This document shows positions 18,915 to 27,860 of a DNA stretch of 35,684 nt, piece after piece. Positions within the stretch are counted from its first letter, which is position 1, and each line of letters opens with the position of its first letter. A program made the translations under genes and the position numbers. Origin of the DNA: Chara braunii (Eukaryota; Streptophyta; Charophyceae; Charales; Characeae); assembly GCA_003427395.1 (NCBI GenBank), contig BFEA01000168.1:1089330-1125013 (forward strand). The letters are read 5' to 3'. Below the pieces are notes generated by a model that was given only the letters and a program-made list of their open reading frames with translations, was not told the origin of the DNA and did not search any database.

Positions 18915-20399
18915 TCAGCCAAGGAGGAAGTGTCGCCACCGCTTGAGTGCGTGGACGAAGACGAGAAGTTCCTTCTTGTGTGCATCATCGATTGAGTGCA
19001 CGACCGACACTTTCTTGCTGAAGTATTCGACCGGGTGCCAATCCACGCTGTCATGTTGTTCGAGGACGGCACCAATGCCATAGCCGGACGCGTTCGTAGT
19101 GACACGCGTTGGCAATAGCGAGTCGTATATCCGCAATATCTCCGCGGAGAGCAATGCGGCCTTGAGGGCCAAGAATGATCCCCGCGCATCCGTTCCGAAG
19201 TCAAACGATCGATCCTCGCATTGAAGCTTGGTTAAGGGGGCCACGATCTTCGAGTACCCTTTGATGAAACGTTGGTAGTAGCCGACAAGGCCAAGGAATG
19301 ATCGAACATCCGTGACGTTCCGCGGTTCCGGCCAATCTTGGACGGCTTGAATCTTGTCCGACAAGGGACTAATGCCTTGTGGAGTGACGAAATGGCCCAA
19401 GTATTCCAACTCTTGGCGTACGAATTCGCACTTGTCGTGGTTGGCTTTGAACTTGGCATGCCGGAGTGTCTCCAACACTCGTCGAAGATGATCAAGATGT
19501 TCCTCCAAGGTCCGGCTATAGACGAGGATGTCGTCCAAGTAGACCAGCACGAACCAGTCCAACACTGCACGGAACTCGTTGGTCATCGCCGCTTGAAAAG
19601 TCACCGGGGCATTGGTGAGTCCAAAAGGCATGATGACCCACTCGAAGTGCCCGTACCGTGTCTTGAATGTGGTCTTGTAGCGATCTTGCGACCGAATCGA
19701 TATCTGATGATATCCCAACTTCAAATCCAGTTTGGAAAAAAAAATTGCGCCGCCCAAGCGCTCCAGAAGGTCGCCAATACGAGGAAGCGATCCCGCGTTC
19801 TTGACGGTTTGCGCATTGAGCTTGAGGTAGTCGATGCATAGGCGAAGGTCCTTGTTCTTCTTCCGAACGAAGAGAACCGGCACACCATAGGGTGAGCTGC
19901 TAGTCCGGATCCAGCCTTTGTCCAACAAGTCGTCGAGGTGCGCGCGGAGTACTGTAAGTTCCTCCTCGCTCAAGCGATAGATGCAACCTTTCGGTGGCAC
20001 GACACCGGCCTCGAGAATGATCTCGTGCGAGATCGGCCGATCCGGCACCACGCCGGTAGGTGACTCGAAGACGTCGGCGAATTCATCGAGCAACCGCACC
20101 ACCTGGGGGTCTGAACACAAGTTCGTGGGTTGAGAGTCGGGTACCGCGACGATTCGAAGAAAACATAAGCCCATCTCTTCAGTCCGCTCGTAAGTGCAGG
20201 TGGCCCGAAAAGATTTGGCTGTTACAACTTGGCACCGTATCGAAGGGTGCGGGAGAGGAATGGTACATGGTACTTCGGCGCCAAACGCGTCGNGAACCGT
20301 AAGTGTCCGCCGATGGAAGTTGACCGTGTGATCCGCATTTGCAAGCCAAGGCATGCCAAGAATGATGTCGAAGTTCGTGTCCAAGACGTCAAACGTCAC
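18915..20399 (-). pseudogene. pol: Protease C-term, RT and RNase H of element D
   Basis: The longest open frame of the element (494 codons). Order: protease tail FDIILGMPWLANAD (about residues 9-22); linker with YRLSEEELTVL; RT from GWIRTSSSPYGVPVLFVRKK through LRLCIDYLKLNAQTVKN, KLDLKLGYHQI, VIMPFGLTNAPVTFQ and YLDD (19530-19541); then RNase H. The RT motifs are intact. RNase H reads VTTNASGYGIGAVLEQ: the first catalytic Asp is Asn (GAC to AAC, codon 19092-19094), which should abolish activity. The frame ends with TGA at 18915-18917, and the same frame resumes directly after it. One N is at 20293. Confidence 0.92.
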
Positions 20400-21142
20400 C
20401 AGTTCGCATGCATGAGGTGCGAAATAAACCAGGACGGCTTCGATGTAGCGATCAAGGAGTTTTGCGTTCTTCCGTCCGCCAACTTGATCGACGTAGGGTG
20501 TGCCTTTCTTCGAACTTGTGGTCCAAGGCCGGCCCTTTGCATGAAGGACTGGCTAATGAAATTGCGAGTCGCGCCGCTATCCAGCAAAGCGCTGCAGGAC
20601 GCTTGCCCGATTTGGATGCGGACATGAAGGAGCGGTGCGTTGTTGTCGTCGAACCGCTGCGTGCGAAACTCGCGGGCCACCTTGCTCACATACGCAAGAA
20701 TATCCCCCACCGCGACTTCGTCCTCCGTCGGCGAAGTTGGTGGTGCATAGAAGGCTAGGTATGCATGGAGATGAGCGCTAAGGGCTGCGCATTGCGGCTC
20801 CGGTAAGCAGCCGGTGGAAGGGAGAGGAAGCCATGCAAAATCCTCGGGCGTCAATGGGTCCGAGTCCTCTATGTTGAACGCGCTCGCCGAATCCCGTGAA
20901 GGTCCACTTGAAGACGACTCAATGTTGCTGCTTCCGATCGGAGAAGAAACCGCACATACATCCTGTCCTTGGGCTCGTGAATTCAGCGAAGGTACGAGCT
21001 GGGCAGCATAGTCCTCAAAAGTATGAAGAGTGGGAGGCCTTACGACGTCCGCATGTGCCCCGGAACCGAGGGCGGTTACTCGTACAGCAACCGGTTCCGT
21101 AGGCGTCGAGAGTGATGTCGCAACACTCTCGGCGGTGCTCAC
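20396..21142 (-). pseudogene. pol: Linker and protease N-terminal half, element D
   Basis: About 170 residues of Ser/Thr/Pro- and acid-rich linker (STAESVATSLSTPTEPVAV, ESSSSGPSRDSASAFNIEDS). The aspartic protease follows: VRIQIGQASCSALLDSGATR, then NFISQSF, with the catalytic Asp at codon 20579-20581. After KLADGRTQNS the frame changes (about 20455), and the rest of the protease is in the frame of the RT polypeptide. Unlike C, the active site is intact, but the shift separates the halves. Confidence 0.88.
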
Positions 21143-21177
21143 TTTCCCGACTGGGCGGTACCCTTGGCCTACGCGGG

Positions 21178-21246
21178 ACAGCTCGTTGTCTCATGTGCTG
21201 AGCTGTTGCACCACAAACAATAGCAGTACTTCGTGCGGACGTGATA
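21178..21246 (-). pseudogene. gag: Gag zinc knuckle of element D beyond a stop
   Basis: Directly downstream of the TGA at 21247-21249, and in the same frame, lies YHVRTKYCYCLWCNSSAHET then TSC. This is a complete CX2CX4HX4C knuckle at 21178-21219. The stop therefore cuts the nucleocapsid knuckle off from the capsid, probably by a TGG-to-TGA change. Another stop (TAG) follows two codons after the last Cys, where the pol frame takes over. Confidence 0.85.
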
Positions 21247-22050
21247 TCAGCGTTCCGTCAGACCAAACATTGTCCGCGTTCCTTGAGCGGGAGCTGCTTG
21301 CCCGGGCCCAGAAGAAGTATTGGTGTTTGTCTTCTGCTTGCCGCATCCTCGTCCTTTGGCGGGGCGGCCACCATTCGGGGCAGTTGTGAGACTGTCTCCC
21401 TCGTCAGACGTAGCAGCCTCGTGTGAAGTTGAAGGGTCGCTAGTTGTTGCCACTGCAACCACGGCCACTTTCGGCCGATGCTGATTCGCGCCCTGGCCGG
21501 CACTTGACGAGGGGCCCGTATTCCGGGCTGCCAAATTCGTCACGATGATCTGCGCGGCCTTGTTGAAAAGTTCCTCGCTTGTAGTGAGGGTGTCGGCGAC
21601 ATGAGTCAACGCATTCTGCAACGCCGGGCACGACCTCTTGATGAAATAGAGCTTGATGTCGTCGAAATTCAGCGGCAGCTTGGGAGTGCTTGCCAGGCGT
21701 TGGAACTCAGATATCCAGTCGCCGCTTGGCATGTTGTGTTGCGTGAACGTCAACAACTTGTCCATCGCCTGGTGTTCCGACGGTTCCACTTGGAAACGCT
21801 TCTTCCATGCCGCCGTGAGATCAGCCCAGGTGATGTACTTATGTAATTCCGTGGTTGTACATGCCTGTGCGGAGAGCATATTGTCCAGCCATGATTGACA
21901 CGCGCCTCCCGAGCGGGAATACAAATAGGCGTGCCGGATCGCGTCGATGACGTGGTGGATGTCCAGCTTGAGTTCAAACTGGCGCCACCATTGAATGGGA
22001 TCGGTCCTTCGATGCGTCACAGAAGATCGGGAGCCCATCAAACTTGACAA
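21247..22050 (-). pseudogene. gag: Gag capsid domain of element D
   Basis: Capsid (Retrotrans_gag type). RRTDPIQWWRQFELKLDI lies at about residues 14-31, then the helical AYLYSRSGGACQSWLDNM, YITWADLTAAWKKRF, and the C-terminal LFNKAAQIIVTNLAARN. The tail is Ser/Thr/Gly-rich with a basic GRPAKGRGCGKQK. The frame joins the upstream coiled-coil part by a shift at about 22015. It ends at TGA 21247-21249. Closely matched, in part, by the broken gag of element E. Confidence 0.9.
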
Positions 22051-22684
22051 TGGTCTCGCGTGGCGTCGTGGTGGAGCTGGCTGCGGCGCAGACGTGCTGT
22101 TGCGCCCCGGCCTTGAGTGTCCCCATGTCTATCTCAAGGACTTTGACGCGGTCGGCGAGGTCGGAGGGACCGGCGCTGGCATTGGCGTTAGCGACCTGCT
22201 GCTCCAGCTGCTGAACACGCTTGAGCGTCTGGTCCAGTGACTGCTGTAACGCCTTGTTGGTGTGGTCGAGAGAGTAAATATCCTCCTGCTGCGCAATGCA
22301 AGTCGTGAGGAGGTCCGTGACACGGTTGAGCAGATGAGATACCTTGCTCCCGTTGTCGACGGATTCGCCGCTCTCGGCCTCCCTCTGTCAATCCTTGGCC
22401 TGTGCGTGAAGTGCATTCTCCTCCCTGAATGTGGTCTCGCGTCGCCGCACACGTTCTTCATCAGCTGCCTTGGCTACTGCTGCCGCGTGCTTCTGCCGCT
22501 GTTCTTCAGCCAGACGACGCTGTTTCTCTGCCTCTGGTTCCCGCTTCTTCCATGCTGCTGCTGGTGCGTCTGCCCGCTGCTTGGTTTCGGCCATGATGGC
22601 CGCCAGCCGTGCCTCGTAGGCCTCGTCAGTCTCGCCTGCCATCTGATCCATCTCGGCTGTATTTGAGCGAGTAAGTATGGCCAT
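22016..22684 (-). pseudogene. gag: Gag N-terminal coiled-coil region of element D with internal TGA
   Basis: Starts MAILTRSNTAEMDQMAGETD at 22684. A long charged helix (KKREPEAEKQRRLAEEQRQK, AADEERVRRRETTFREEN) runs to TGA at 22388-22390. The same frame goes on after it: QREAESGESVDNGSKVSHLL, NRVTDLLTTCIAQQEDIYSL, TLKRVQQLEQQV, then VKVLEIDMGTLKAG. This is a typical coiled coil with heptad leucines. Element E has TGA at exactly the homologous position. The function would be gag multimerisation. The shift at about 22015 leads into the capsid. Confidence 0.85.
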
Positions 22685-23155
22685 GGCCTGCGCGTGCCTG
22701 ACGTGGCCTGCTGAAGTGAGGACTTACCTGGTCTGCAACTGACAGGGAAAGGGCAGTTAAGAAGGACGGAGAAGGGATGAAGGGTTGAGCTGGAGAGAAG
22801 GGGGGGGTGGGCAATCGGATGGTCGACCAGATATGGAGCCACTAATCAAAAAAAAAAAAAAAAAAATCTGGGAACTTGCAACAATTTCGAGAAAGACAAA
22901 AAAATTCGAATTTGCAAGTTCAGTAGCCCCCCCCAGATATCCCCTCAGCAGTTAGAGCCACAAATTTCGAATTTCAGACGCCGAATGCATCAAAATGTCA
23001 AATGGAGATACAGGACTGCGAAAACAGAGAAAAAATTTTCGGTTCCCGCAAGTCCAGAAAATTCCGAGAACAGAAAAAAAATATTCGAAATATCGTAGGT
23101 GAGAGTATGCGCTGTTTGAAAACGAACGCTTGCAAGAGGAATTCCCAAAAAACAA

Positions 23156-23340
23156 CGAATTTCAGAAAAAAATTCGGAATTTTCGAAATTGAGAAACAAA
23201 TTTTCAGAAAATTTTCGAAATTGAAAAACGAATTTCAGAAAAAAAATTCGGAAGTGGAAAACGAATTTCAGAAATAATTTCGGAAATGAAAAACGAATTT
23301 CAGAATAAATTGAAAAACGAATTTCATAAAAATTCGGAAT
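23156..23340. repeat. About 33-bp degenerate repeat GAATTTCAGAAA
   Basis: At least five loosely tandem units of AACGAATTTCAGAAA, then AAAATTCGGAA, at about 23155, 23226, 23260, 23293 and 23318. The same words recur in scattered form at 24325-24380. Lies in the leader of element D. Confidence 0.65.
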
Positions 23341-23420
23341 AACGGGAATTTTCATAACGGGATAAAATCATGGTTACGCCGGACCGGGACCCAGACCGGA
23401 CCGTACCCGAAACCGGACGC

Positions 23421-23442
23421 ACGTCCGGACCGGTCCGGACGT
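23421..23442. repeat. Perfect 22-bp palindrome in CCGGACC-rich block
   Basis: Half-site ACGTCCGGACC followed at once by its exact reverse complement. It is part of a 150-bp block with many TCCGGA palindromes (23370-23520) in the leader of element D. Confidence 0.9.
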
Positions 23443-23746
23443 CTGGAATTCCGGACATGATCCGGACCTTCCGAACAAAGCGGACGCGGACGGTCCGGAA
23501 AAAAACACGGTCCGGAAAAAAAAAAAAAAAAAAAAAAAAATTGCCAAGGGGGGTGACATTCTTCCGTAAATGTGCCCAACTTTTCCGTGTTTTCACCGAT
23601 CCAAACTCAGCTCAACAAACAAAAACAGAACACTGCATAACAGAAACAAAAAAAAAAAGAAACAGAACTGGCAGGAAGTAAGGAACAGGGGGTCTATACG
23701 CTGCTGTCACTTACCTGAAGGCCATGTCCGACCACCCCTGCGCTGG

Positions 23747-23805
<59 letters not shown>

Positions 23806-23812
23806 GTGTGTT
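23747..23812. repeat. (CT)n(GT)n microsatellite
   Basis: CT units to about 23765, then GT units to about 23812 with one C interruption. Open frames that cross it are artefacts of the repeat. Confidence 0.93.
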
Positions 23813-24599
23813 TGATGGCAACGTTGGCTCGATGACGGCGACCACGTGCAGAGCAGCCACGGCGACGGCGATGGGGGAAGCGCTGCAACGACGACGTCAA
23901 CATCCAGCGGGGCGAATGGCGGGCAATGGGAGTCTCGACAGCGTACCAGCGGCCGAATGGCGGGCGGGAGGGTTTTCGATACGAACAGGCCCTCGTTTCC
24001 TCCCGAAATCGAGGCCACACCAAGACTGCAGTGAACAAAAAAAAAAAAATCTAAAACCTAAGAGGCGCGCATCCGGCCGTGTCTGCAGAGGCCCAACGGG
24101 TCGAAAAAATACCAGGGCCAATTTTCTGGGGTTGCCCTCGACCCAACGAAGGGTCCAGGCCGACCCGTTTTTGAAAAAAAAAAAGTCTGGATTTGGCACC
24201 TTCCGGACCCTCCGGACCGTACGTCCGCACGAACATTGTACTCCGGACTGTCTGGAACTCGGTCCGGACATCCGAAACGTCACCATGGATAAAATCGAAA
24301 CTTTTCAAAAAAAATTCCGGACTTCTCTGCCTCGAAATTTCGAATTTCAGAAACAAGAAATTTTTTTTCGAAATGATGGATTCAAAAAACAAATTCGCGA
24401 AATTCAAAATAACAGAAAGTTTCAGTCTTTCGGATCTCCAACAACGAAGTTTCAGGTTTCAAAAGAAAAAACGAAACTCTCAGATGCCCTGTTTTTGCGA
24501 TTTACCACAAACGAAATAGCGGGAAAACGAGACCCAACAAGGAGAGAAAATTTCGATTTTGGCAGTTAGGTCGAAATCTGCAATTTTGGGGACTAATTA

Positions 24600-24735
24600 G
24601 TGTAACCTAATCAATCAATCAACGATCAATCAATCAATCAATCTACGATTAATCAATCAATCAAACAATCAATCAATCAATCCTGATCGATTAACCAATC
24701 CAAGATCAATCAATCGATTGATCGATCATGACTTA
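24600..24735. repeat. AATC tetranucleotide-type repeat
   Basis: About 20 imperfect units of AATC/CAAT with GATC and CGAT interruptions, between the primer-binding site of D and the rest of the leader. Confidence 0.85.
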
Positions 24736-24798
24736 CCCAATCGATCTTGGATTGTCCCGCGCTCGCGTCAGATCAGGTCGTCCTGATTCACACGCGTA

Positions 24799-24810
24799 GC
24801 TCCGATACCA
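24799..24810 (-). promoter_or_regulatory. Primer-binding site of element D (initiator tRNA-Met, one mismatch)
   Basis: The - strand reads TGGTATCGGAGC four bases after the LTR end GCGTCA. It matches the initiator tRNA-Met site TGGTATCAGAGC of element C in 11 of 12 positions. Confidence 0.85.
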
Positions 24811-24814
24811 AAAC

Positions 24815-25313
24815 TGACGCATGTCCAGTGGGACAATGCGCAGGGAGCCAAGGATCCGCTATGTGACGAAAAGGACTGAAATGCACGATGCAAGGGCAGC
24901 GTAGCATCAACAAGCAATGTACATTCCAAATACATACGGATGGCACAAAATGGCACAGTGATCTGATCTGGACTGACTCGACATCCATCACAAATCACAC
25001 ATGTGAGAGAGGGAGGAGGGACCGCAAGCATGGAATAAAGGTCCCTTCCTCGCGCACATACATGGGGAGATACCACGGATGAGAGATGGGGGAGGGACGA
25101 GACGAAGAGGAAGGAGGCGAGGGAGTAGACCAAGATCTCAATAGCGAAATCCCAAAAAAGAGTCCCTTGCCGAGTGTCCAATCAATGTCTGTCCCAGAAA
25201 TGTCGAATCAGATCCTGGGCAATGCGCCCAGCATAACCTCTGCCTGAATCCCTTCTGATTAGCTCTCATACTCTCAGATTCGAAGAAGAAGAGATAAGGA
25301 GGAAGGAGGGAGG

Positions 25314-25380
<67 letters not shown>

Positions 25381-26160
25381 GAGGGAGAGAAGAAGTCCTC
25401 CTCGCTATCTCACCTGCAGGTCGCTGGCACCGTACTGACTGTGTCTGTTGCCGTGTGCAGGTACCGCGTGGAGCCCAGCTATGGCGCCAGGTAAGCTCGC
25501 CGACTGCAGGTATGGCCTCCGCCACTCTCTACCTCCCCTATGCCTCTACTCTCAAATCCGCAGCCTAGCACAGCATGGCGCTCTCCTAATCAGCAGCGTG
25601 TCGCCCAGAAGTGGGCTACCCGAACTGTCCCTGGCCCAGCCGCTGCCCAGCTATTTGTAGCGCTGGGCGGCCGGGCCTACCTGGTGCTGTGTGGCCTAAA
25701 ACGGCCCAGGTGGTCTGGGTCCCTACAGGACGTCCAGACCTTGCTGCTGCTGCAGCATGGCGCATAAATGCGCCTGGCCTAAAAACGGCCTTCTACCGGT
25801 GCACCTGGCCCAAGGTGCTGTCTTGGGTCCTGCAGGACCGAAACGACGCTGGTACCGGTTGGTTTGGCACCAAAGCGCGCCTGGCCTCGTTTCGGGCCTG
25901 CCTCCGGTGTACCCAGTCCCAAGGTCCGGCCTTGGGGCTGCAAGTCCGAAAAGGCACCTGAACAGACAAAAATAAGACACAACACACACACCAAAAACAC
26001 GGTAAGTAAAACTACAGCCAATCTACATAGTGTGCTGCCTAGGGCCTGGAGTGCCGTCGTGGGCCTCCAGGACGCGTGTTGGATGGTACGCGGCCTGGGG
26101 CCCCTTCAGCAACCGTCGGGTCCCTCAAATGGGGCCCGTGTGCAGGCGCAGCATGCAACA
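24815..26160 (-). repeat. 5' LTR of element D
   Basis: 1346 bases, the partner of 15852-17179, with the same ends. It carries a long (GA)n, about 28 units, at 25319-25375 where the other LTR has 10. It is bordered on the right by CACG and element E sequence. Confidence 0.93.
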
Positions 26161-26164
26161 CACG
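26161..26164. repeat. Target-site duplication of element D, right copy
   Basis: CACG, matching 15848-15851. It falls in the leader of element E about 100 bases before its gag ATG. Confidence 0.7.
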
Positions 26165-27400
26165 TCAGCAACACGTCAGCCGACAGCCGTGCCACGTCAG
26201 CAACAGTTAACATCAGAGGTCCAGCAGCCCATGCCCGGGAGCACAGGTTCACTAACAAACGCCATGGAGCAGATGGCAGGGGAAACAGCCGCGGCCTACA
26301 CGGCCCGGATGCTGAACATCATGGCTGAAGCCAAGCAAAGAGCAGACGGGGCAACAGCCGCACAGAAGAAAGAGGAGGACGAGGCAGAGAAACAACGTCA
26401 GCTTGCAAAGGCTGCAGATGACGAACGCCGACAGCGACACGAGAATGTATTCAAGGAGGAGAGAGATTTACTCAAGCTGGCCGCAGAATGACGAACAAAG
26501 GCAGAAAACGGCGACGTCAGCAACAGTGGACTCAAGATCTCGCTGTTGCTCTCCCGCTTCACGGACCTCCTGGCCACCTGCATTACGCAGCAGGAGGATA
26601 TCCACTGCCTGGAGGACGATGACCACAAGAAGTCATTTGCACAGTTGACCAGCCGCATACAGCTGTTGGAACGACCCATCGCTGCTCCAGGCGCCAGCTC
26701 CTCCAACTACGCCGGTTGCCTCGACGTTTTGGAGATCGGCGTCGGGACTCTCAAGACCGGTGTGCAGCGACAGCAGGCTGGAACTAAACAACTTGAGCAG
26801 CAGATTTGCGCCACAGCTGCCGGTCCTGCCTCATCACCACGCGTGAGCATCCCGAAGTTCAATTGCCAGCCGATCCATCAGAACACTTGCAAAGTGGAGG
26901 TTGGATTGCCGAGTACCAATGCTTGGCATCCACGCCGGATTTGTCGACGGTCTTCAAAGGCATCAAACACTACTACATCACAGGGTCTTCAAATGCAGCA
27001 AACGAGTAGCGGAGACCCTCACCACAAGTGCGGAGCTCTTCAACAAGGCAGCGCAGATCATAGTGATGAACATGGAAGCCAAGAATCTTGGTCGGTTGCC
27101 TAGCAGAGATCAGCATCGCCGAAAGTGGCCGCGGTGGTGGCAGCAACACCAACCGGCCCTACAAGTGAGGCTGCCTCTTCTTCTAAAGCCGGCCCGCCAA
27201 AGGCTGAGGACGCGGCAGATCGAAGACTAACACCTCTTCAAACCCCAGGCCCGGCGGAGCTGCTCAAGCACCTTGAAACCACTATGGTCTCTCTGAAAGC
27301 GTATACAAGATACACAAGAGATTCCGATATTGTTTGTGGGGCAACAGCGACCTCCACGAGACAGTCTGTGGCGGGCGTAAGGCTAAGGGTGAGCCGAGGG
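26161..27400 (+). pseudogene. gag: Element E, right part: gag remnant
   Basis: The + strand continuation of 15602-15851. Gag starts MEQMAGETAAAYTARMLNIM at 26264, homologous to D. TGA follows at 26489-26491, with the same frame continuing as RTKAENGDVSNSGLKISLLL, SRFTDLLATCITQQEDIHCL and VLEIGVGTLKTGVQ. At about 26880-26905 the middle of the capsid is missing: the sequence jumps from FNCQPIHQNT to WIAEYQCLAST, the equivalent of D's WISEFQRLAST, and then VAETLTTSAELFNKAAQIIV. A knuckle CLWGNSDLHETVC near 27333-27371 has Gly instead of the second Cys. No pol and no LTR follow; the sequence runs straight into the LTR of B. Confidence 0.82.
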
Positions 27401-27844
27401 AGAGGAGACTGAGAGGGAGAGAGGGAGAGCACACACACACTCACTCACTCGACACGACTAACTCGGACTGAGGGTCGGACGCAGACACAGTGGCAAGGCA
27501 CAAAGTCGAAGTCTTGGATTCCGAATGCCGAAACAGCAAGTCACACTGAGTACGAGTACAGCAGCAGAAAACTGGTACGAGACTGGTCCCCGTACCGTAC
27601 GGGGAGCCGGTATAACTACCGGTGACACGTACGGTACCAGGGGCATTTCTGCAAAGGCCCCAAGCGCAGAACTGAAAAATGCGGTATTTGAAAGTGGCGC
27701 CCGAATTTCAGCATGGCGCCAGTTGTCCAAAATCCTACGGTACCAAAGGAGGGGTTTGGAAAAAGGGTTCCAGGCCGAAAACGGGATGCAGCCGAAACAG
27801 CAAAAAGATAGACCAGGGATCGAGCCCTGGCGGAGTCCGTAACA
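27400..27844 (-). repeat. 3' LTR of element B, truncated
   Basis: Starts TGTTACGGACTCCGCCAGGG at 27844 on the - strand, right after the polypurine tract, and matches the LTR of A for about 440 bases. It then stops in a GA/CT-rich stretch at about 27380-27420, where the gag of element E begins. The rest of the LTR is missing. Confidence 0.8.
27592..27637. promoter_or_regulatory. Conserved stem-loop in LTR of element B
   Basis: Arms GTACCGTACG (27592-27601) and CGTACGGTAC (27628-27637), inner stem CCGGTA (27607-27612) and TACCGG (27617-27622) with loop TAAC. Counterpart of 4256-4301 in A, with one compensatory pair change in the inner stem. Confidence 0.75.
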
Positions 27845-27860
27845 CTATCCCCTCCCTCTA
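27845..27860 (-). promoter_or_regulatory. Polypurine tract of element B
   Basis: The - strand reads TAGAGGGAGGGGATAG directly before TGTTACGG. Same position and form as in element A. Confidence 0.85.

Larger units (their letters stand above)
22685..24798 (-). other. 2.1-kb leader (5' UTR) of element D
   Basis: A patchwork of low-complexity DNA with no credible gene. In + coordinates: poly-A at 22850-22867; GAATTTCAGAAA-rich degenerate repeats at 22960-23340; CCGGACC-rich sequence with a 22-bp palindrome at 23370-23520; A-rich 23516-23540; CT then GT repeats at about 23747-23812; A-rich and CCGGACC again at 24160-24270; GAATTTCAGAAA words again at 24290-24540; AATC repeats at 24600-24720. Two CAGGTAAGT splice-donor matches lie on the - strand at about 22730 and 23717. 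The last 100-250 bases before gag are shared with element E. Confidence 0.6.
15852..26160 (-). mobile_element. Element D: full-length Ty3/Gypsy chromovirus-like, 10.3 kb
   Basis: A - strand element with both LTRs (24815-26160 and 15852-17179), primer-binding site, a 2.1-kb leader, gag, protease, RT, RNase H, integrase, chromodomain-like end and polypurine tract. LTR ends are TGTTGCATGC...GCGTCA. It is flanked by CACG. By eye about 12 of 560 aligned LTR bases differ (16441-17000 against 25422-25981), so insertion is fairly recent compared with its neighbours. It sits in opposite orientation inside element E, a relative of the same gag family. Coding is broken by four in-frame TGA codons and at least four frameshifts. 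Confidence 0.92.

Noticed and set aside
23724-24569. 281-codon frame in the leader of D
   Set aside because: It crosses a CT/GT microsatellite and low-complexity blocks, has no domain, and is antisense to the element.
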